A stretch of 32,167 bases of DNA from Tepidiphilus sp. J10 (GTDB lineage Bacteria > Pseudomonadota > Gammaproteobacteria > Burkholderiales > Thiobacillaceae), in the NCBI GenBank assembly GCA_945897955.1, contig CAMDGQ010000042.1:1-32167 (forward strand). The letters run 5' to 3'. The notes under the pieces are model-generated. The model worked only from the letters and a program-made list of their open reading frames with translations. It was not told where the DNA came from and made no database searches. The position numbers and the translations under genes were made by a program. This document shows positions 1 to 8,136 of this stretch, piece after piece; within the stretch, counting starts at the first letter, position 1; each line of letters opens with the position of its first letter.

Positions 1-634
1 GCACAAGGTAATACAGCACGCCCAACATGATCAGCATCGACGGCAGCGCGATCATCGGGTAGCTGAGTAGCGTCAATTGGCCGAGCTCCTCGTTGAACGC
101 GGTGGTGCCGGAAGGACTGGTGACAATCCAGGTGGCCAGTAGAAAGTTCATCACGGCGGAGAAGAAAAACGAGGCGCTGATCATCAGGGTCGCGCTTTTC
201 AGGCGACCTTCAAACTGGTCATGCGTATTCCGCTGCACCAGGTTTTCCTGGATTCGCTCGACATTCATGATCGCCGGGCTGAACAGCAGCATCCGCACCA
301 GCGGCTGTCGGGTATAGGCTGAAATGGCTACCGCCAGGCCGATCAGGCCGGGAATCGCCGCTTCTTTCACCGCCAGCCAGCGGGTATCGAGTTGTAGCAG
401 ACCGATGCCGCCGGTGAGCAGGATGCTGACCAGCCCGAGCCCGGCGAACAGATTGAGTTTGCGTTGCAAGAGATAATCACGCACGCCCCAGCCGAGTGGA
501 AACGCCAGCGCCAGCAATAGCGCATAGACCGCGCCCAGATTTTCCGGGCCGCTCAGTTTCATCAGAATCAGCGATGGAATGATCAGGGTGATCAGCAGCT
601 CGACCAAGGTGTTGTTTTTGGGGGCAGCGGTCAT
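1..634 (-). CDS. VC0807-type integral membrane protein (3' end outside window)
   Basis: The reading frame runs from the ATG at 634 off the left edge, giving 211 residues with no stop. It is dominated by hydrophobic segments: about residues 10-30, 33-50, 60-80, 85-105, then a pair near the visible end. Charged loops separate them (RDYLLQRKLN; an ERIQENLVQRN stretch). The pattern of a Leu/Gly-rich first half followed by LTGGIGLLQLD and a KEAAIP segment matches the VC0807 family of small membrane proteins as I remember it. Those proteins have no established function; distant resemblance to septation-protein-A-like proteins has been proposed. No ribosome-binding site is obvious. The gene lies 46 nt downstream of the rhodanese lipoprotein gene on the same strand, so the two may be co-transcribed. 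Confidence 0.75.
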   Translation of the reverse strand, partial: MTAAPKNNTLVELLITLIIPSLILMKLSGPENLGAVYALLLALAFPLGWGVRDYLLQRKLNLFAGLGLVSILLTGGIGLLQLDTRWLAVKEAAIPGLIGLAVAISAYTRQPLVRMLLFSPAIMNVERIQENLVQRNTHDQFEGRLKSATLMISASFFFSAVMNFLLATWIVTSPSGTTAFNEELGQLTLLSYPMIALPSMLIMLGVLYYLV

Positions 635-680
635 GGTGTGTTGTGTGGTGAACGATGTTGTGAACGTTGAGAAGGGTTGA

Positions 681-1085
681 TCAGTGAACGGTAGGGTGGT
701 TTTCACCAATCCAGCGCGTGATGCCGTCACGCACGTTGTAAATCTTGGTGTAGCCCTGCTTGGCCAGTTCGTACCCCAAAGCATTGGTTCGGTTCCCGGT
801 GCGGCAGATCAGGATGACCGGTTCATTCTTGTCCACCTCGGCGACAAAGTTGCGCAAGAACTCCGGATTCTCGCGTCCGCTGGCATCGACGAAAGTCAGC
901 TTTCGGCTGCCTTCGACAACCCCGGTCTGCCGCCATTCGTCCGGCCGACGTACGTCATACAGCGGCGTGCCCTGTTGCAGCAGGGTTTTCAACTGGGCGT
1001 TGTCGATGTTGGTATAGGGCGGTTCCGAGCAGCCGGTGAGCAACAGGGAGGCGAGTGCGATCAGGGCAAATAACGTTTTCATCAT
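681..1085 (-). CDS. Rhodanese-domain lipoprotein
   Basis: This 134-residue protein has a lipoprotein signal peptide ending in the lipobox LLTGC (Cys19), so it is probably anchored in the envelope and periplasmic. The rest is a single rhodanese domain. It shows the early YDVRRPDEW segment and the active-site loop CRTGNR, with the catalytic cysteine expected to carry a persulfide. Single-domain rhodaneses transfer or sense sulfane sulfur; the substrate cannot be read here. The start at 1085 has GGAG about 10 nt upstream; a second ATG at 1082 is equally possible. It is transcribed divergently from the NhaR-type regulator, and the 114-nt gap carries two palindromes, so control by that regulator is likely. 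This last point is inference from arrangement. Confidence 0.9.
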   Translation of the reverse strand: MMKTLFALIALASLLLTGCSEPPYTNIDNAQLKTLLQQGTPLYDVRRPDEWRQTGVVEGSRKLTFVDASGRENPEFLRNFVAEVDKNEPVILICRTGNRTNALGYELAKQGYTKIYNVRDGITRWIGENHPTVH

Positions 1086-1131
1086 GGCGAGACATCTCCA
1101 GTTTCATCAGGGTGGCATCTTACAAAGTCGA

Positions 1132-1181
1132 TCGAATAAGAAAAATTCGAATTAAAGGGGTAATAATTTCGAGTAACTCGA
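1132..1181. promoter_or_regulatory. Palindromes in the divergent rhodanese/LysR promoter region
   Basis: Two perfect inverted repeats lie in the 114-nt gap between the divergent genes: TCGAAT - 7 nt - ATTCGA (1132-1150) and TCGAGT-A-ACTCGA (1169-1181). Both share the TCGA core and lie in an AT-richer stretch. The first has the interrupted-dyad geometry often bound by LysR-family proteins, so the adjacent regulator is the natural candidate. Binding is inferred, not shown. Confidence 0.55.
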
Positions 1182-1199
1182 TTTCACTCGGCGGCCGAC

Positions 1200-2093
1200 A
1201 TGTTGAATTTCAAACATTTGCATTATTTCTATACCGTCGCCAAGACCGGCGCAGTGAATCGTGCGGCGGAAAAACTGCATCTGGCGCCGCAGACCCTGTC
1301 CGGCCAGTTGAGCCAGTTCGAGGACCGGCTCGGGGTCGAACTGTTTCGCCGCACCGGCCGCCGTCTGGAACTCACCGATACCGGCCGCCAGGTGTTGTCC
1401 TATGCCGAGGAAATTTTTCAGGTCAGCGCCGAACTCGAACAGAGCCTGCGCAACAGTCGCGAGGACCGGATTTTTCCGTTTCGTGTCGGCATTGCCGATG
1501 TGGTGCCAAAATCAATTGCCTACCAACTGCTTGCGCCGGCGTTGACGTTGGCGGATCCGGTGCATCTGGTGTGCCGGGAAGACCGGCTCGACCACCTACT
1601 GGGTGAACTGGCGATCCATCGCCTGGATATGGTGCTGGCCGACCGGCCGATGCCGCCGGGCATGGATGTCAAAGGTTATAACCATTCACTCGGCGAATGC
1701 AGTGTCGCCTTCTTCGCCGCACCGGCGTTGGCGGCGCAGTTGAGCGGCGATTTCCCGGCTTGTCTGGATGCGGCGCCGCTGCTGCTGCCGGGCGAGGACA
1801 GCGCGTTGCGCGCGCCCCTGCTGCGCTGGCTGGAGCGGAAAAATCTGCATCCGCGCATCGTTGGTGAATTCGATGACAGCGCACTCAAGAAAGCCTTCGG
1901 CAAGGCCGGTGCCGGCGTTTTTCCGGCCGCAGTGGCCACCGGCAACGAAGTGGAAAGTCAGTATGGGGTCATCCGGCTGGGTGAAACGCGCGATCTGCGC
2001 GAGCGCTTCTTTGCCATTTCCGTCGAACGAAAAGTAACGCACCCGGCGGTGCTGGCCATCCTGCAAGCGTCGAATCTGGCTTTGCTGGATTGA
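1200..2093 (+). CDS. nhaR: LysR-family transcriptional regulator, NhaR type
   Basis: This 297-residue protein has the LysR layout: an N-terminal winged helix-turn-helix (residues 1-60, with NFKHLHYFYTVAKTGAVNRAAEKL) followed by a substrate-binding-like domain. The HTH is NhaR-like rather than a generic LysR in its opening (NFKHLHYFY), its LHLAPQTLSGQLSQFEDRLG segment and the FRRTGRRLELTDTGRQVLSYAEEIF segment. E. coli NhaR, of nearly the same length (301), activates a sodium/proton antiporter gene. No antiporter gene is visible here, so the target may instead be the divergent rhodanese and membrane-protein genes. The ATG at 1200 has no strong Shine-Dalgarno sequence, but the HTH begins immediately, so the start is well bounded. 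It converges with cheD, with 21 nt between them. Confidence 0.88.
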   Translation: MLNFKHLHYFYTVAKTGAVNRAAEKLHLAPQTLSGQLSQFEDRLGVELFRRTGRRLELTDTGRQVLSYAEEIFQVSAELEQSLRNSREDRIFPFRVGIADVVPKSIAYQLLAPALTLADPVHLVCREDRLDHLLGELAIHRLDMVLADRPMPPGMDVKGYNHSLGECSVAFFAAPALAAQLSGDFPACLDAAPLLLPGEDSALRAPLLRWLERKNLHPRIVGEFDDSALKKAFGKAGAGVFPAAVATGNEVESQYGVIRLGETRDLRERFFAISVERKVTHPAVLAILQASNLALLD

Positions 2094-2114
2094 TCGAAAC
2101 CAAAGCCACCCTGA

Positions 2115-2705
2115 TCAGAACAGTTCGATCTTCTTGCCGACGATCTTTTTCGGCATGCCCAGCGAGTTTTCGTATTCCAATTCAGCCTTGGCGACTAGCG
2201 CGGCATCCGGCTGCGACGTCGGTAGGCGGCGGCAGAAGGCTTCACCGGTATTCGGCACAAAAATGATCTTGCGTGACCAGGGGCCGCTGAAATCAGAGGC
2301 GAGCAGCGGAATCCCCTCACGTTGCAGCCATTCCTGAGCGAACTCCGCGTTGCGCTCGCCGATAGCCATCCGGATCGAACTGACGATGGTGCCGCCGCCA
2401 AAGGCTTTCGCCACCAGGCGGTTCTTGCGCGCCCCCTTGTTGAGCAAGCCATTGACCAGCACTTCCATCGAATAGTCGCCATTCAGAATGACGTCTTGGT
2501 CGTTGTTGTTGACGTTGCTGCCCTTGGGCAGCAGAAAATGGTTCATGCCACCGATCATCAGTTTCGGGTCAAACAGGCAGACCGAAACGCATGATCCGAG
2601 CAGTGTCGCCAATGGGCGACTGGCCTCGATTGCCCAACCGCCCGGATTCAGGTTGAGAGCGATGCGCTCGAGTTCTTTGCCGCTAAGGTTGGTTGGAGGG
2701 GGCAA
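2115..2705 (-). CDS. cheD: Chemoreceptor glutamine deamidase CheD
   Basis: CheD hydrolyses specific glutamines on chemoreceptors to glutamates and takes part in adaptation together with CheC in some bacteria. This 196-residue protein shows the family core: TLLGSCVSVCLFD with the nucleophilic cysteine, then GGMNHFLLP with the catalytic histidine, then a KAFGGG segment. The C-terminal tail of about 50 residues is longer than in the smallest family members. The conserved N-terminus (LNPGGWAIEAS) needs an upstream start, and the only usual start codon available is TTG at 2705; an in-frame stop lies at 2736-2738. No good ribosome-binding site precedes it, so the start is uncertain. No cheA, cheW, cheR, cheB or receptor gene lies nearby, so it is an isolated member. 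Confidence 0.9.
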   Translation of the reverse strand: MPPPTNLSGKELERIALNLNPGGWAIEASRPLATLLGSCVSVCLFDPKLMIGGMNHFLLPKGSNVNNNDQDVILNGDYSMEVLVNGLLNKGARKNRLVAKAFGGGTIVSSIRMAIGERNAEFAQEWLQREGIPLLASDFSGPWSRKIIFVPNTGEAFCRRLPTSQPDAALVAKAELEYENSLGMPKKIVGKKIELF

Positions 2706-3036
2706 GGTAAGAATGGCGTTGGACTGAGCCCGATGTCAGCAAGGCTGGGATTACAATTCTACCGCTGCATCCCATAACCGCAGGATGATCAATTAACCTT
2801 GAATCCTCTGTTGACCGCTCCTCAGCCATCGAGACGCTCCATGCATACAAGCGTTTCCGCCTCCGATCACACTCACCAATTGGGTGAGCCCGCTACGCGC
2901 CCGATTGCGGGCCTGCCGGGCCGCCTGGCCGCGTTGCTCTTCCTTGCGGGGAGCGGCCACGCGCGTCATCGCGCCTTGCCAGACAACCCGGCAGACCCAC
3001 ACTCGGACGCATCCAACAGAGGAATCAAGGTTGAAC
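2706..3036. other. Intergenic region upstream of the four-gene operon
   Basis: No convincing gene is visible here. A plus-strand reading frame from 2884 runs into the UbiA-like gene, but its N-terminal part is basic, low-complexity and unlike the family. The stretch 2750-2800 is locally AT-richer (CAATTAACCTTGAATCC) and is the likeliest place for the operon promoter. No clean sigma-70 pair can be fixed by eye. Confidence 0.4.
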
Positions 3037-3648
3037 ATGTTCGCGACTGAGGCGCGCCAGTACCTGGCCGAACGCATCCTGCGGCCACGCATCGGCCTGC
3101 TCTGGCTGTTGCTGCTGGCCGGCACGGCGCTGGCCGACTCCTTTGAACTCGCGCGTCTGCCGCTGCTGGCCCTGGCCGGCGCGCTGTTCATCCTGGCTTT
3201 CCGGCTGTGGGACGACCTGGCCGACCGGGAGCATGACCGTCTGCGCCATCCCCGGCGCTGCCTGGTCGGTTCGGCGGATGTGTACCCGTTTCACCTCGCC
3301 CAGTGGCTGCTGCTCGCCGCCCTGGCCGGCCTGATCGGAATGCTGACCGACGCCGTGCGCGCCCTCGCCTTCCTGGGCCTGCTGGTCGCCTTTCTGGCGC
3401 TGTACCGGGCCACCCGGAACCGGCCCGATCTGCGGCGGCTGCGCGAAGTTCTGGTGCTGGCGAAATATCCCGCCTTTGTCCTGTTGCTGGCCCGGCGCCC
3501 CGACGCGCCGGTCGCGCTGCTGGCGGCATTCAGCGTTTATCTGCCGCCGTTGCTGGACGAGACCCGTGACGCCGGTCCCGGCATTCTTGCGCCGGCTGCC
3601 CTGTTCATGGGGCTGCTATTCCTGGCCTGGCTGGGCCTGACGACCTGA
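3037..3648 (+). CDS. Compact UbiA-like prenyltransferase-family membrane protein
   Basis: This 203-residue, strongly hydrophobic protein has about six membrane segments. After the second lies DDLADREHD (residues 59-67). This matches the aspartate-rich first motif of UbiA-superfamily prenyltransferases (usually NDxxDxxxD), followed by RHPRR as in the family's basic segment. Near the C-terminus DETRD (174-178) matches the second DxxxD motif. UbiA enzymes transfer isoprenyl or related diphosphate-activated groups inside the membrane and normally have 280-300 residues, so this is a short version. The ATG at 3037 is preferred because GAGG lies about 13 nt upstream and the preceding sequence is not family-like; a TTG at 3031 is an alternative. 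It opens the operon with the methyltransferase, acyltransferase and SDR-APH genes. Confidence 0.7.
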   Translation: MFATEARQYLAERILRPRIGLLWLLLLAGTALADSFELARLPLLALAGALFILAFRLWDDLADREHDRLRHPRRCLVGSADVYPFHLAQWLLLAALAGLIGMLTDAVRALAFLGLLVAFLALYRATRNRPDLRRLREVLVLAKYPAFVLLLARRPDAPVALLAAFSVYLPPLLDETRDAGPGILAPAALFMGLLFLAWLGLTT

Positions 3649-3658
3649 GGTGAACAAC

Positions 3659-4612
3659 ATGGATCACGCGCGGCAAGCGCCCCCGGCGGAACAATTCGAA
3701 ACCCCGGCCTGCCCCTTGTGCGGCGGCAACACCGCCACGCCGTTCATCACGGCGGAGGACGATCTGGGCGGCCGACCTGGCCGCTTTCATTTCGCCCGCT
3801 GCGACGGCTGCGGCCTGGCTTACCAGACGCCGCGCCTGCGCTTCGAACATATCGGCGGCTATTACGATGACGAATACATCGCGCATCGCAAGAAGACCGA
3901 CTGGGGCATGCTGACCCCGCTGTACACATGGGCCATGGGCAAGCACGACCGCGACAAGCTGGCGCTGGTGCGGCGTTACCAGTCGCTGCACGCCGGCAGC
4001 CGGGTGCTCGACATCGGCTGCGGCGCCGGCACTTTCCTGGCGCGGGTGAAAGCGGACACCGGCGCCGCCGCTTGCGGCGTCGATTTCAAGGATCTCTCCG
4101 GCCTGCCCTGGATGGCCGACCTGGAATTCCGCCAGGGCACGCTGGCCGAGCAGGATTTCGGCGCTCGCCGGTTCGACCTGATCACGCTGTGGCATTTCCT
4201 GGAGCACGACTACACGCCGCTGGACACCCTGGCCCGCGCCCGCGATCTGCTGGCGCCGGGCGGCAAGCTGGTGATCGAGGTGCCGCGCCTCGACAGCGTC
4301 AGCTTCCGCCTGTTCCAGGAACGCTGGCCGGGCCTGCAAGCGCCGCAACACACCATGCTGTTCGATGCCGCCACACTGCCGCGCATGCTGGAAAAAGCCG
4401 GTTTGCGGGTCAGCGAGCACCTGCCTTACGGCGCGTTTCCGGCTTATTTCTATCTGTTCTGCGGCCTTGCCTTCAAGCTGCTGCGCGGGCGCGGACTCGA
4501 CCTGTCGAAAGCCATCTACCCGTATTTCGCCGGCCAGTTGCTGCTGGCGCCGGTGTTGCTGTTCGAGCGTCGCCTGAACCTGGCCATGCAGACCGTGGTG
4601 TGCGAGGCGTGA
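3659..4612 (+). CDS. Zinc-ribbon SAM-dependent methyltransferase
   Basis: This is a 317-residue class I methyltransferase. An N-terminal four-cysteine ribbon (Cys18, Cys21, Cys48, Cys51; CPLCGG and CDGCG) resembles that found before the SAM domain in many sugar and natural-product C-methyltransferases. The SAM-binding glycine loop is VLDIGCGAGTFL (117-127). It is followed by a FDLITLWHFLEH segment typical of this group and an EVPR motif. A hydrophobic stretch near the C-terminus suggests membrane association. The ATG at 3659 has GAGG 8 nt upstream; a GTG at 3650 lacks a ribosome-binding site. It begins 10 nt after the UbiA-like gene and its stop overlaps the next start by 4 nt. The methyl acceptor is unknown; context suggests a lipid-like intermediate. 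Confidence 0.88.
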   Translation: MDHARQAPPAEQFETPACPLCGGNTATPFITAEDDLGGRPGRFHFARCDGCGLAYQTPRLRFEHIGGYYDDEYIAHRKKTDWGMLTPLYTWAMGKHDRDKLALVRRYQSLHAGSRVLDIGCGAGTFLARVKADTGAAACGVDFKDLSGLPWMADLEFRQGTLAEQDFGARRFDLITLWHFLEHDYTPLDTLARARDLLAPGGKLVIEVPRLDSVSFRLFQERWPGLQAPQHTMLFDAATLPRMLEKAGLRVSEHLPYGAFPAYFYLFCGLAFKLLRGRGLDLSKAIYPYFAGQLLLAPVLLFERRLNLAMQTVVCEA

Positions 4613-5340
4613 AGGAAAACGTAGTCTTCGGCGTCCGCGTCGCCGCCAGCCTGCTGTTGATCAGCCTGTGCGCGCTGTTGATGCTGGCCCTCGCCGTCGT
4701 CACCCTTTTCCGGTTCCGGCGCCTGTATTCGGACTGGCTACTGACGCCGTGCGGCCGCGCCATGCTGCGCATCTGGGGCCTGAACATGCGGGTGCATCGG
4801 CACGCGCCGCACCCGCCCGGGCAAACCGTCTATGTCATGAACCACACCTCCAGCATCGACATGTTCGCCATCGTCGCGCTGGGCCTGCCCAACACACGTT
4901 TCTTCCTGAGCGGTTACCTGCGCAAGTTGCCGCCCCTGGCGCTGATCGGCTACCTGATCGGCATCTTCTGGACCGTCGATCAGGCCTATGGCAAACGTCG
5001 CGTGCGTATCTTCCAGCGCGCCTGTCGCATCCTGCGCCGCAGCGGCGAGTCGGTCTGCCTGAGCCCGGAAGGCGAGCGCATCACCAGCGGCGAGATCGGC
5101 CCGTTCAACAAGGGCGCTTTCCATCTGGCGGCAGCCCTCAAGGCGCCGATGCAGCCGGTGTTCATCCATATTCCCCGCGAGATCAATCCCGGCAAGGGCT
5201 TGCACGCCCGACCGGGCACGATCCATGTGCATATCGGCGCGCCGATCGACACCTCGGCCTGGCGCGAGGCGGATGCCGGCGTGATCAAGGAACATGTCAG
5301 GGACCACTACAAGAAATGGAAGGATGAACTCGATGCCTGA
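4609..5340 (+). CDS. PlsC-type 1-acyl-glycerol-3-phosphate acyltransferase family protein
   Basis: This 243-residue membrane-anchored acyltransferase has an N-terminal hydrophobic segment (about residues 8-34). Next comes the catalytic block NHTSSID (78-84, the NHx4D motif), and then SPEGER (152-157), the counterpart of the usual FPEGTR substrate-binding block. The PFNKGAFHLA segment is also family-typical. PlsC-like enzymes acylate lysophosphatidate or other lipid acceptors at the inner face of the cytoplasmic membrane. The GTG start at 4609 overlaps the previous stop (GTGA), which suggests translational coupling. Because it sits in a specialised operon rather than with housekeeping lipid genes, its acceptor may be a pathway-specific molecule. 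Confidence 0.88.
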   Translation: MKENVVFGVRVAASLLLISLCALLMLALAVVTLFRFRRLYSDWLLTPCGRAMLRIWGLNMRVHRHAPHPPGQTVYVMNHTSSIDMFAIVALGLPNTRFFLSGYLRKLPPLALIGYLIGIFWTVDQAYGKRRVRIFQRACRILRRSGESVCLSPEGERITSGEIGPFNKGAFHLAAALKAPMQPVFIHIPREINPGKGLHARPGTIHVHIGAPIDTSAWREADAGVIKEHVRDHYKKWKDELDA

Positions 5341-7768
5341 AGTCCGCCGCGACGAACTCGCCCGCATGCAGGCCGACGCCGTGCTGCCCAAGGATATCCG
5401 GCCGCAATCCGGCTCACCCGAACAACCGCCGCGACTGGTTCTGCTCACCGGCGCCTGCGGTTTTCTCGGCCGCCAGGTCGCGCGCGAACTGCTGCGCAAT
5501 CCTGATCTGCGCCTGATCTGCCTGGCGCGCGACAAGCCGGATGAAACGGCGGCGGCGCGGGTGGCGCGCATATTCACCGGCATGGGCATCTCCACGGAGG
5601 AAATCGAGCGCCGCGTCGAAGTACGGGTCGGCGACGTGACCGAGCCCGAGCTGGGACTGGCCGCCGCCGACTACGCCGACCTGGCCGAGCGGCTGGACGC
5701 CATCCATCACTGCGCCGCGCTGGTGGACTGGGTGCGCAGCTATGGCCAGCTCTACCGCATGAACGTCGGCGGCGTGCTGGGCATGATCCGGCTGGCCTGC
5801 CAGGGCAGGGCGAAGCGGCTGCTGTTCGTCTCCAGCATCGCGGTCTGCTATGCCCGTGGCGGGCCGGCGCGCATCGGCGAGGATACCGACATGCTGCCTT
5901 TCATCGGCGGCATGCCGCTCGGCTATGCGCGCAGCAAATGCGTCGCCGAGGCCCTGCTGAAACAGGCCGCCGCGCGCGGCGTCCCGGTTACCGTGCTGCG
6001 GCCGGCGCTGATCTCCGGCGACGCGGTGACCGGCGAGTCCAGCCCGTCCGACCTGATCGCCGCGTTGATCCAGGGCTGCGTTGCCAACGGCATGGCAATC
6101 GACACCGACTGGCTGCTGGACTGCGTGCCGGTTGATTTCGTCGCCCGGGTCATGGCCCGGACGCCGCAGGGCGAGACGAATTTCCAGGCGCTCAATCTGA
6201 TGCATGCGCGCCCGCGCCACTGGCGCGAACTGATTTTGTGGATGAACCTGCATGGTTATCGCGTCGATCTGGTCGCCAGCGACGACTGGATTCGGCAGAT
6301 GTTCGACGAAGGCCGCGCGCGCGGCTGCCTGCTCTACCCCCAGCGCCGCTTTTTCAGCGGCGAAGCCGCCAGCGCGGGCGCAACGCGCGCGGCGCGGCCC
6401 TATGAAGCCTACCTCGCCGACGGCCAGCGGCGCATCGACGCGTCCCGGACACGCGCCTTGTTGCGGCGGCTGGAGCTGCATGAAGCCGCCCTGGATACCG
6501 ACCTTCTGCACGCCTATTTCGCGTACTACCGTCGTGTCGGCGTATTGCCGCAACGCGCGCCGGAGCCCGAGGAAAGCGTCACGCTCGATGCCATTCTCGG
6601 CGGCGATTGGCGGCCGCCCTTACAGACCGCGGACAGCCGGCGCCTGCCGCAAGCGGCGCGGACGCGCATCGGCGGCGAAGACGGACTGCTCAGCGAGATT
6701 GCCGCCGCCCGGCTCGGCGGCAGTGTCGGACTCTGGCGGCTGGATTTCGGCCCAGCGCACCATGCCGCCGCACCGACGCGTGCGGTGCTGAAGTCAAAGG
6801 CGGACGACCGTCTGATCCAGGATCTGACCGTGCAACTGGCGAGCGTATGTCGGCCCGAACTGGGCCGACTGTTCGGACAATACCGCGACCCTCTCGGCCT
6901 GGCCGGCAGCCACGAACGCGAAATGGCGCTGTACGAACTGGATGAACCCCGTCTGCACCGCTACATGCCGGCCTGCCTGGGCATTCAGCGCAACGTCCCG
7001 GTCGGACGCTGGGCCCTGTTGCTGGAATACCTGTCGGAAGCAGAGGCGGGACATACCTGCCCGCGCGCGGATGCGGCCGACATGGTCACGCTGTTGAACG
7101 ATCTGGCCGCGATCCATGCCGTCTGGTACCGGCGCGAACCGGAACTGGCCGCCCTGCCCTGGCTGGCGGCGATGCCGGACACGGCCCGCATGCTCGATAT
7201 GACGCCGCTCTGGCGGGAACTGGCCGACTTCGCCGCGCCCTGGTTCACGGCCTGGTGCGGCGGGGAAATTCGCACCCTGCAGGCCGGTTTCATCGCCAGC
7301 CTTGATGACTGGTGGCCGCGCCTGCGCGCCCTGCCGGGCACGCTGATCCACAACGATTTCAACCCGCGCAACCTGGTGATGCGCCGGATCGAAGGACAAT
7401 CCCGGCTGTGCGCGTTCGACTGGGAACTGGCTTCACAGGGCACGCCGCAACATGACCTCGCCGAACTGCTCTGTTTCACCTGGCGTGACGACATGACGCA
7501 AGCGGATCTGGACACGTTGCTTGAGGTCAGCCGAAGCGCCCTCGCCGTCGCCGCCGGCCTGCCGATCGACGCGCGCGAATGGCGCGCCGGTTTCGCCCTG
7601 GCGCTGCGCCATCTGCTGATCAACCGCCTCGCCATGTACACCCTGATGCACCGCTTCCGCCCGCTGCCCTACCTGCCGGAAGTCATGCGCAACTGGCTGC
7701 GATTGCACAAGTTCGCTTTGCGCCAGGCCTGTCAATGCGTTGAGACAGGTACTGTCGCCCCGGCATAA
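5333..7768 (+). CDS. Fusion: thioester-reductase-like SDR + APH-family phosphotransferase
   Basis: This 811-residue protein has two enzymatic halves. Residues about 33-370 form an extended SDR of the thioester-reductase type: the Rossmann loop GACGFLG (40-46), a LLFVSSIAV strand, and the catalytic Y198xxxK202 pair in GYARSK. Such domains reduce carrier- or CoA-bound acyl groups to aldehydes or alcohols. Residues about 500-790 are APH-like, with the catalytic loop HNDFNPRN starting at residue 673 and a metal-binding FDWE near 695; this fold phosphorylates hydroxyl groups. The start at 5333 has AAGGA 8 nt upstream and overlaps the previous gene by 8 nt. One polypeptide could reduce an acyl thioester and phosphorylate the alcohol, but that is inference. 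No carrier protein or ligase lies nearby. Confidence 0.85.
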   Translation: MPEVRRDELARMQADAVLPKDIRPQSGSPEQPPRLVLLTGACGFLGRQVARELLRNPDLRLICLARDKPDETAAARVARIFTGMGISTEEIERRVEVRVGDVTEPELGLAAADYADLAERLDAIHHCAALVDWVRSYGQLYRMNVGGVLGMIRLACQGRAKRLLFVSSIAVCYARGGPARIGEDTDMLPFIGGMPLGYARSKCVAEALLKQAAARGVPVTVLRPALISGDAVTGESSPSDLIAALIQGCVANGMAIDTDWLLDCVPVDFVARVMARTPQGETNFQALNLMHARPRHWRELILWMNLHGYRVDLVASDDWIRQMFDEGRARGCLLYPQRRFFSGEAASAGATRAARPYEAYLADGQRRIDASRTRALLRRLELHEAALDTDLLHAYFAYYRRVGVLPQRAPEPEESVTLDAILGGDWRPPLQTADSRRLPQAARTRIGGEDGLLSEIAAARLGGSVGLWRLDFGPAHHAAAPTRAVLKSKADDRLIQDLTVQLASVCRPELGRLFGQYRDPLGLAGSHEREMALYELDEPRLHRYMPACLGIQRNVPVGRWALLLEYLSEAEAGHTCPRADAADMVTLLNDLAAIHAVWYRREPELAALPWLAAMPDTARMLDMTPLWRELADFAAPWFTAWCGGEIRTLQAGFIASLDDWWPRLRALPGTLIHNDFNPRNLVMRRIEGQSRLCAFDWELASQGTPQHDLAELLCFTWRDDMTQADLDTLLEVSRSALAVAAGLPIDAREWRAGFALALRHLLINRLAMYTLMHRFRPLPYLPEVMRNWLRLHKFALRQACQCVETGTVAPA

Positions 7769-7827
7769 GCCATGGTCCGGTCCAGCACACCAACATAATC
7801 AACGACTTCCGGATTCCTCCCTGGTCG

Positions 7828-8136
7828 TCACCCCGGTGTGGGGCTATCCGGGGCGGCATGACGGTAGTTTTTTGTGTTTTCCCGCTTTTCAACAAACTGC
7901 TGGCGATGCTGGAACGAGAATGCCTGGACCGGCGCGGCCAGCCGCTTGTGGTCAAGTTCGTTGATCATTTCCACCCGATATACCTGCTTGATGATGGCCA
8001 GCGACAAGTCTCGCGCCTGTGCCAGCGAAATCCGGTGCAGGTCGCAGGCCGTACCGTTGACGACCATGATCAGCAAATGACCATCGCTCTCCGGGCCGCC
8101 GATGCTGATCTTCAAGTTCGAATCCAGCTCAATCAT
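7828..8136 (-). CDS. Hypothetical protein, second gene of a coupled small pair
   Basis: I do not recognise this 102-residue protein. It looks like a soluble cytoplasmic protein: an N-terminal beta-rich part (MIELDSNLKISIGG, then HLLIMVVNG) followed by a helical stretch (SLAQARDLSLAIIKQVYRVE) and a basic, probably disordered C-terminus. The ATG at 8136 is chosen because GAGGG lies 7 nt upstream. The ATG at 8151 would itself contain this Shine-Dalgarno sequence. Its start overlaps the stop of the upstream small gene, so the two are translationally coupled. It lies downstream of the two-component genes on the same strand. Confidence 0.65.
   Translation of the reverse strand: MIELDSNLKISIGGPESDGHLLIMVVNGTACDLHRISLAQARDLSLAIIKQVYRVEMINELDHKRLAAPVQAFSFQHRQQFVEKRENTKNYRHAAPDSPTPG

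Noticed and set aside
2884..3036. N-terminal extension of the UbiA-like protein
   Set aside because: Basic low-complexity sequence upstream of a good start at 3037 and not family-like.
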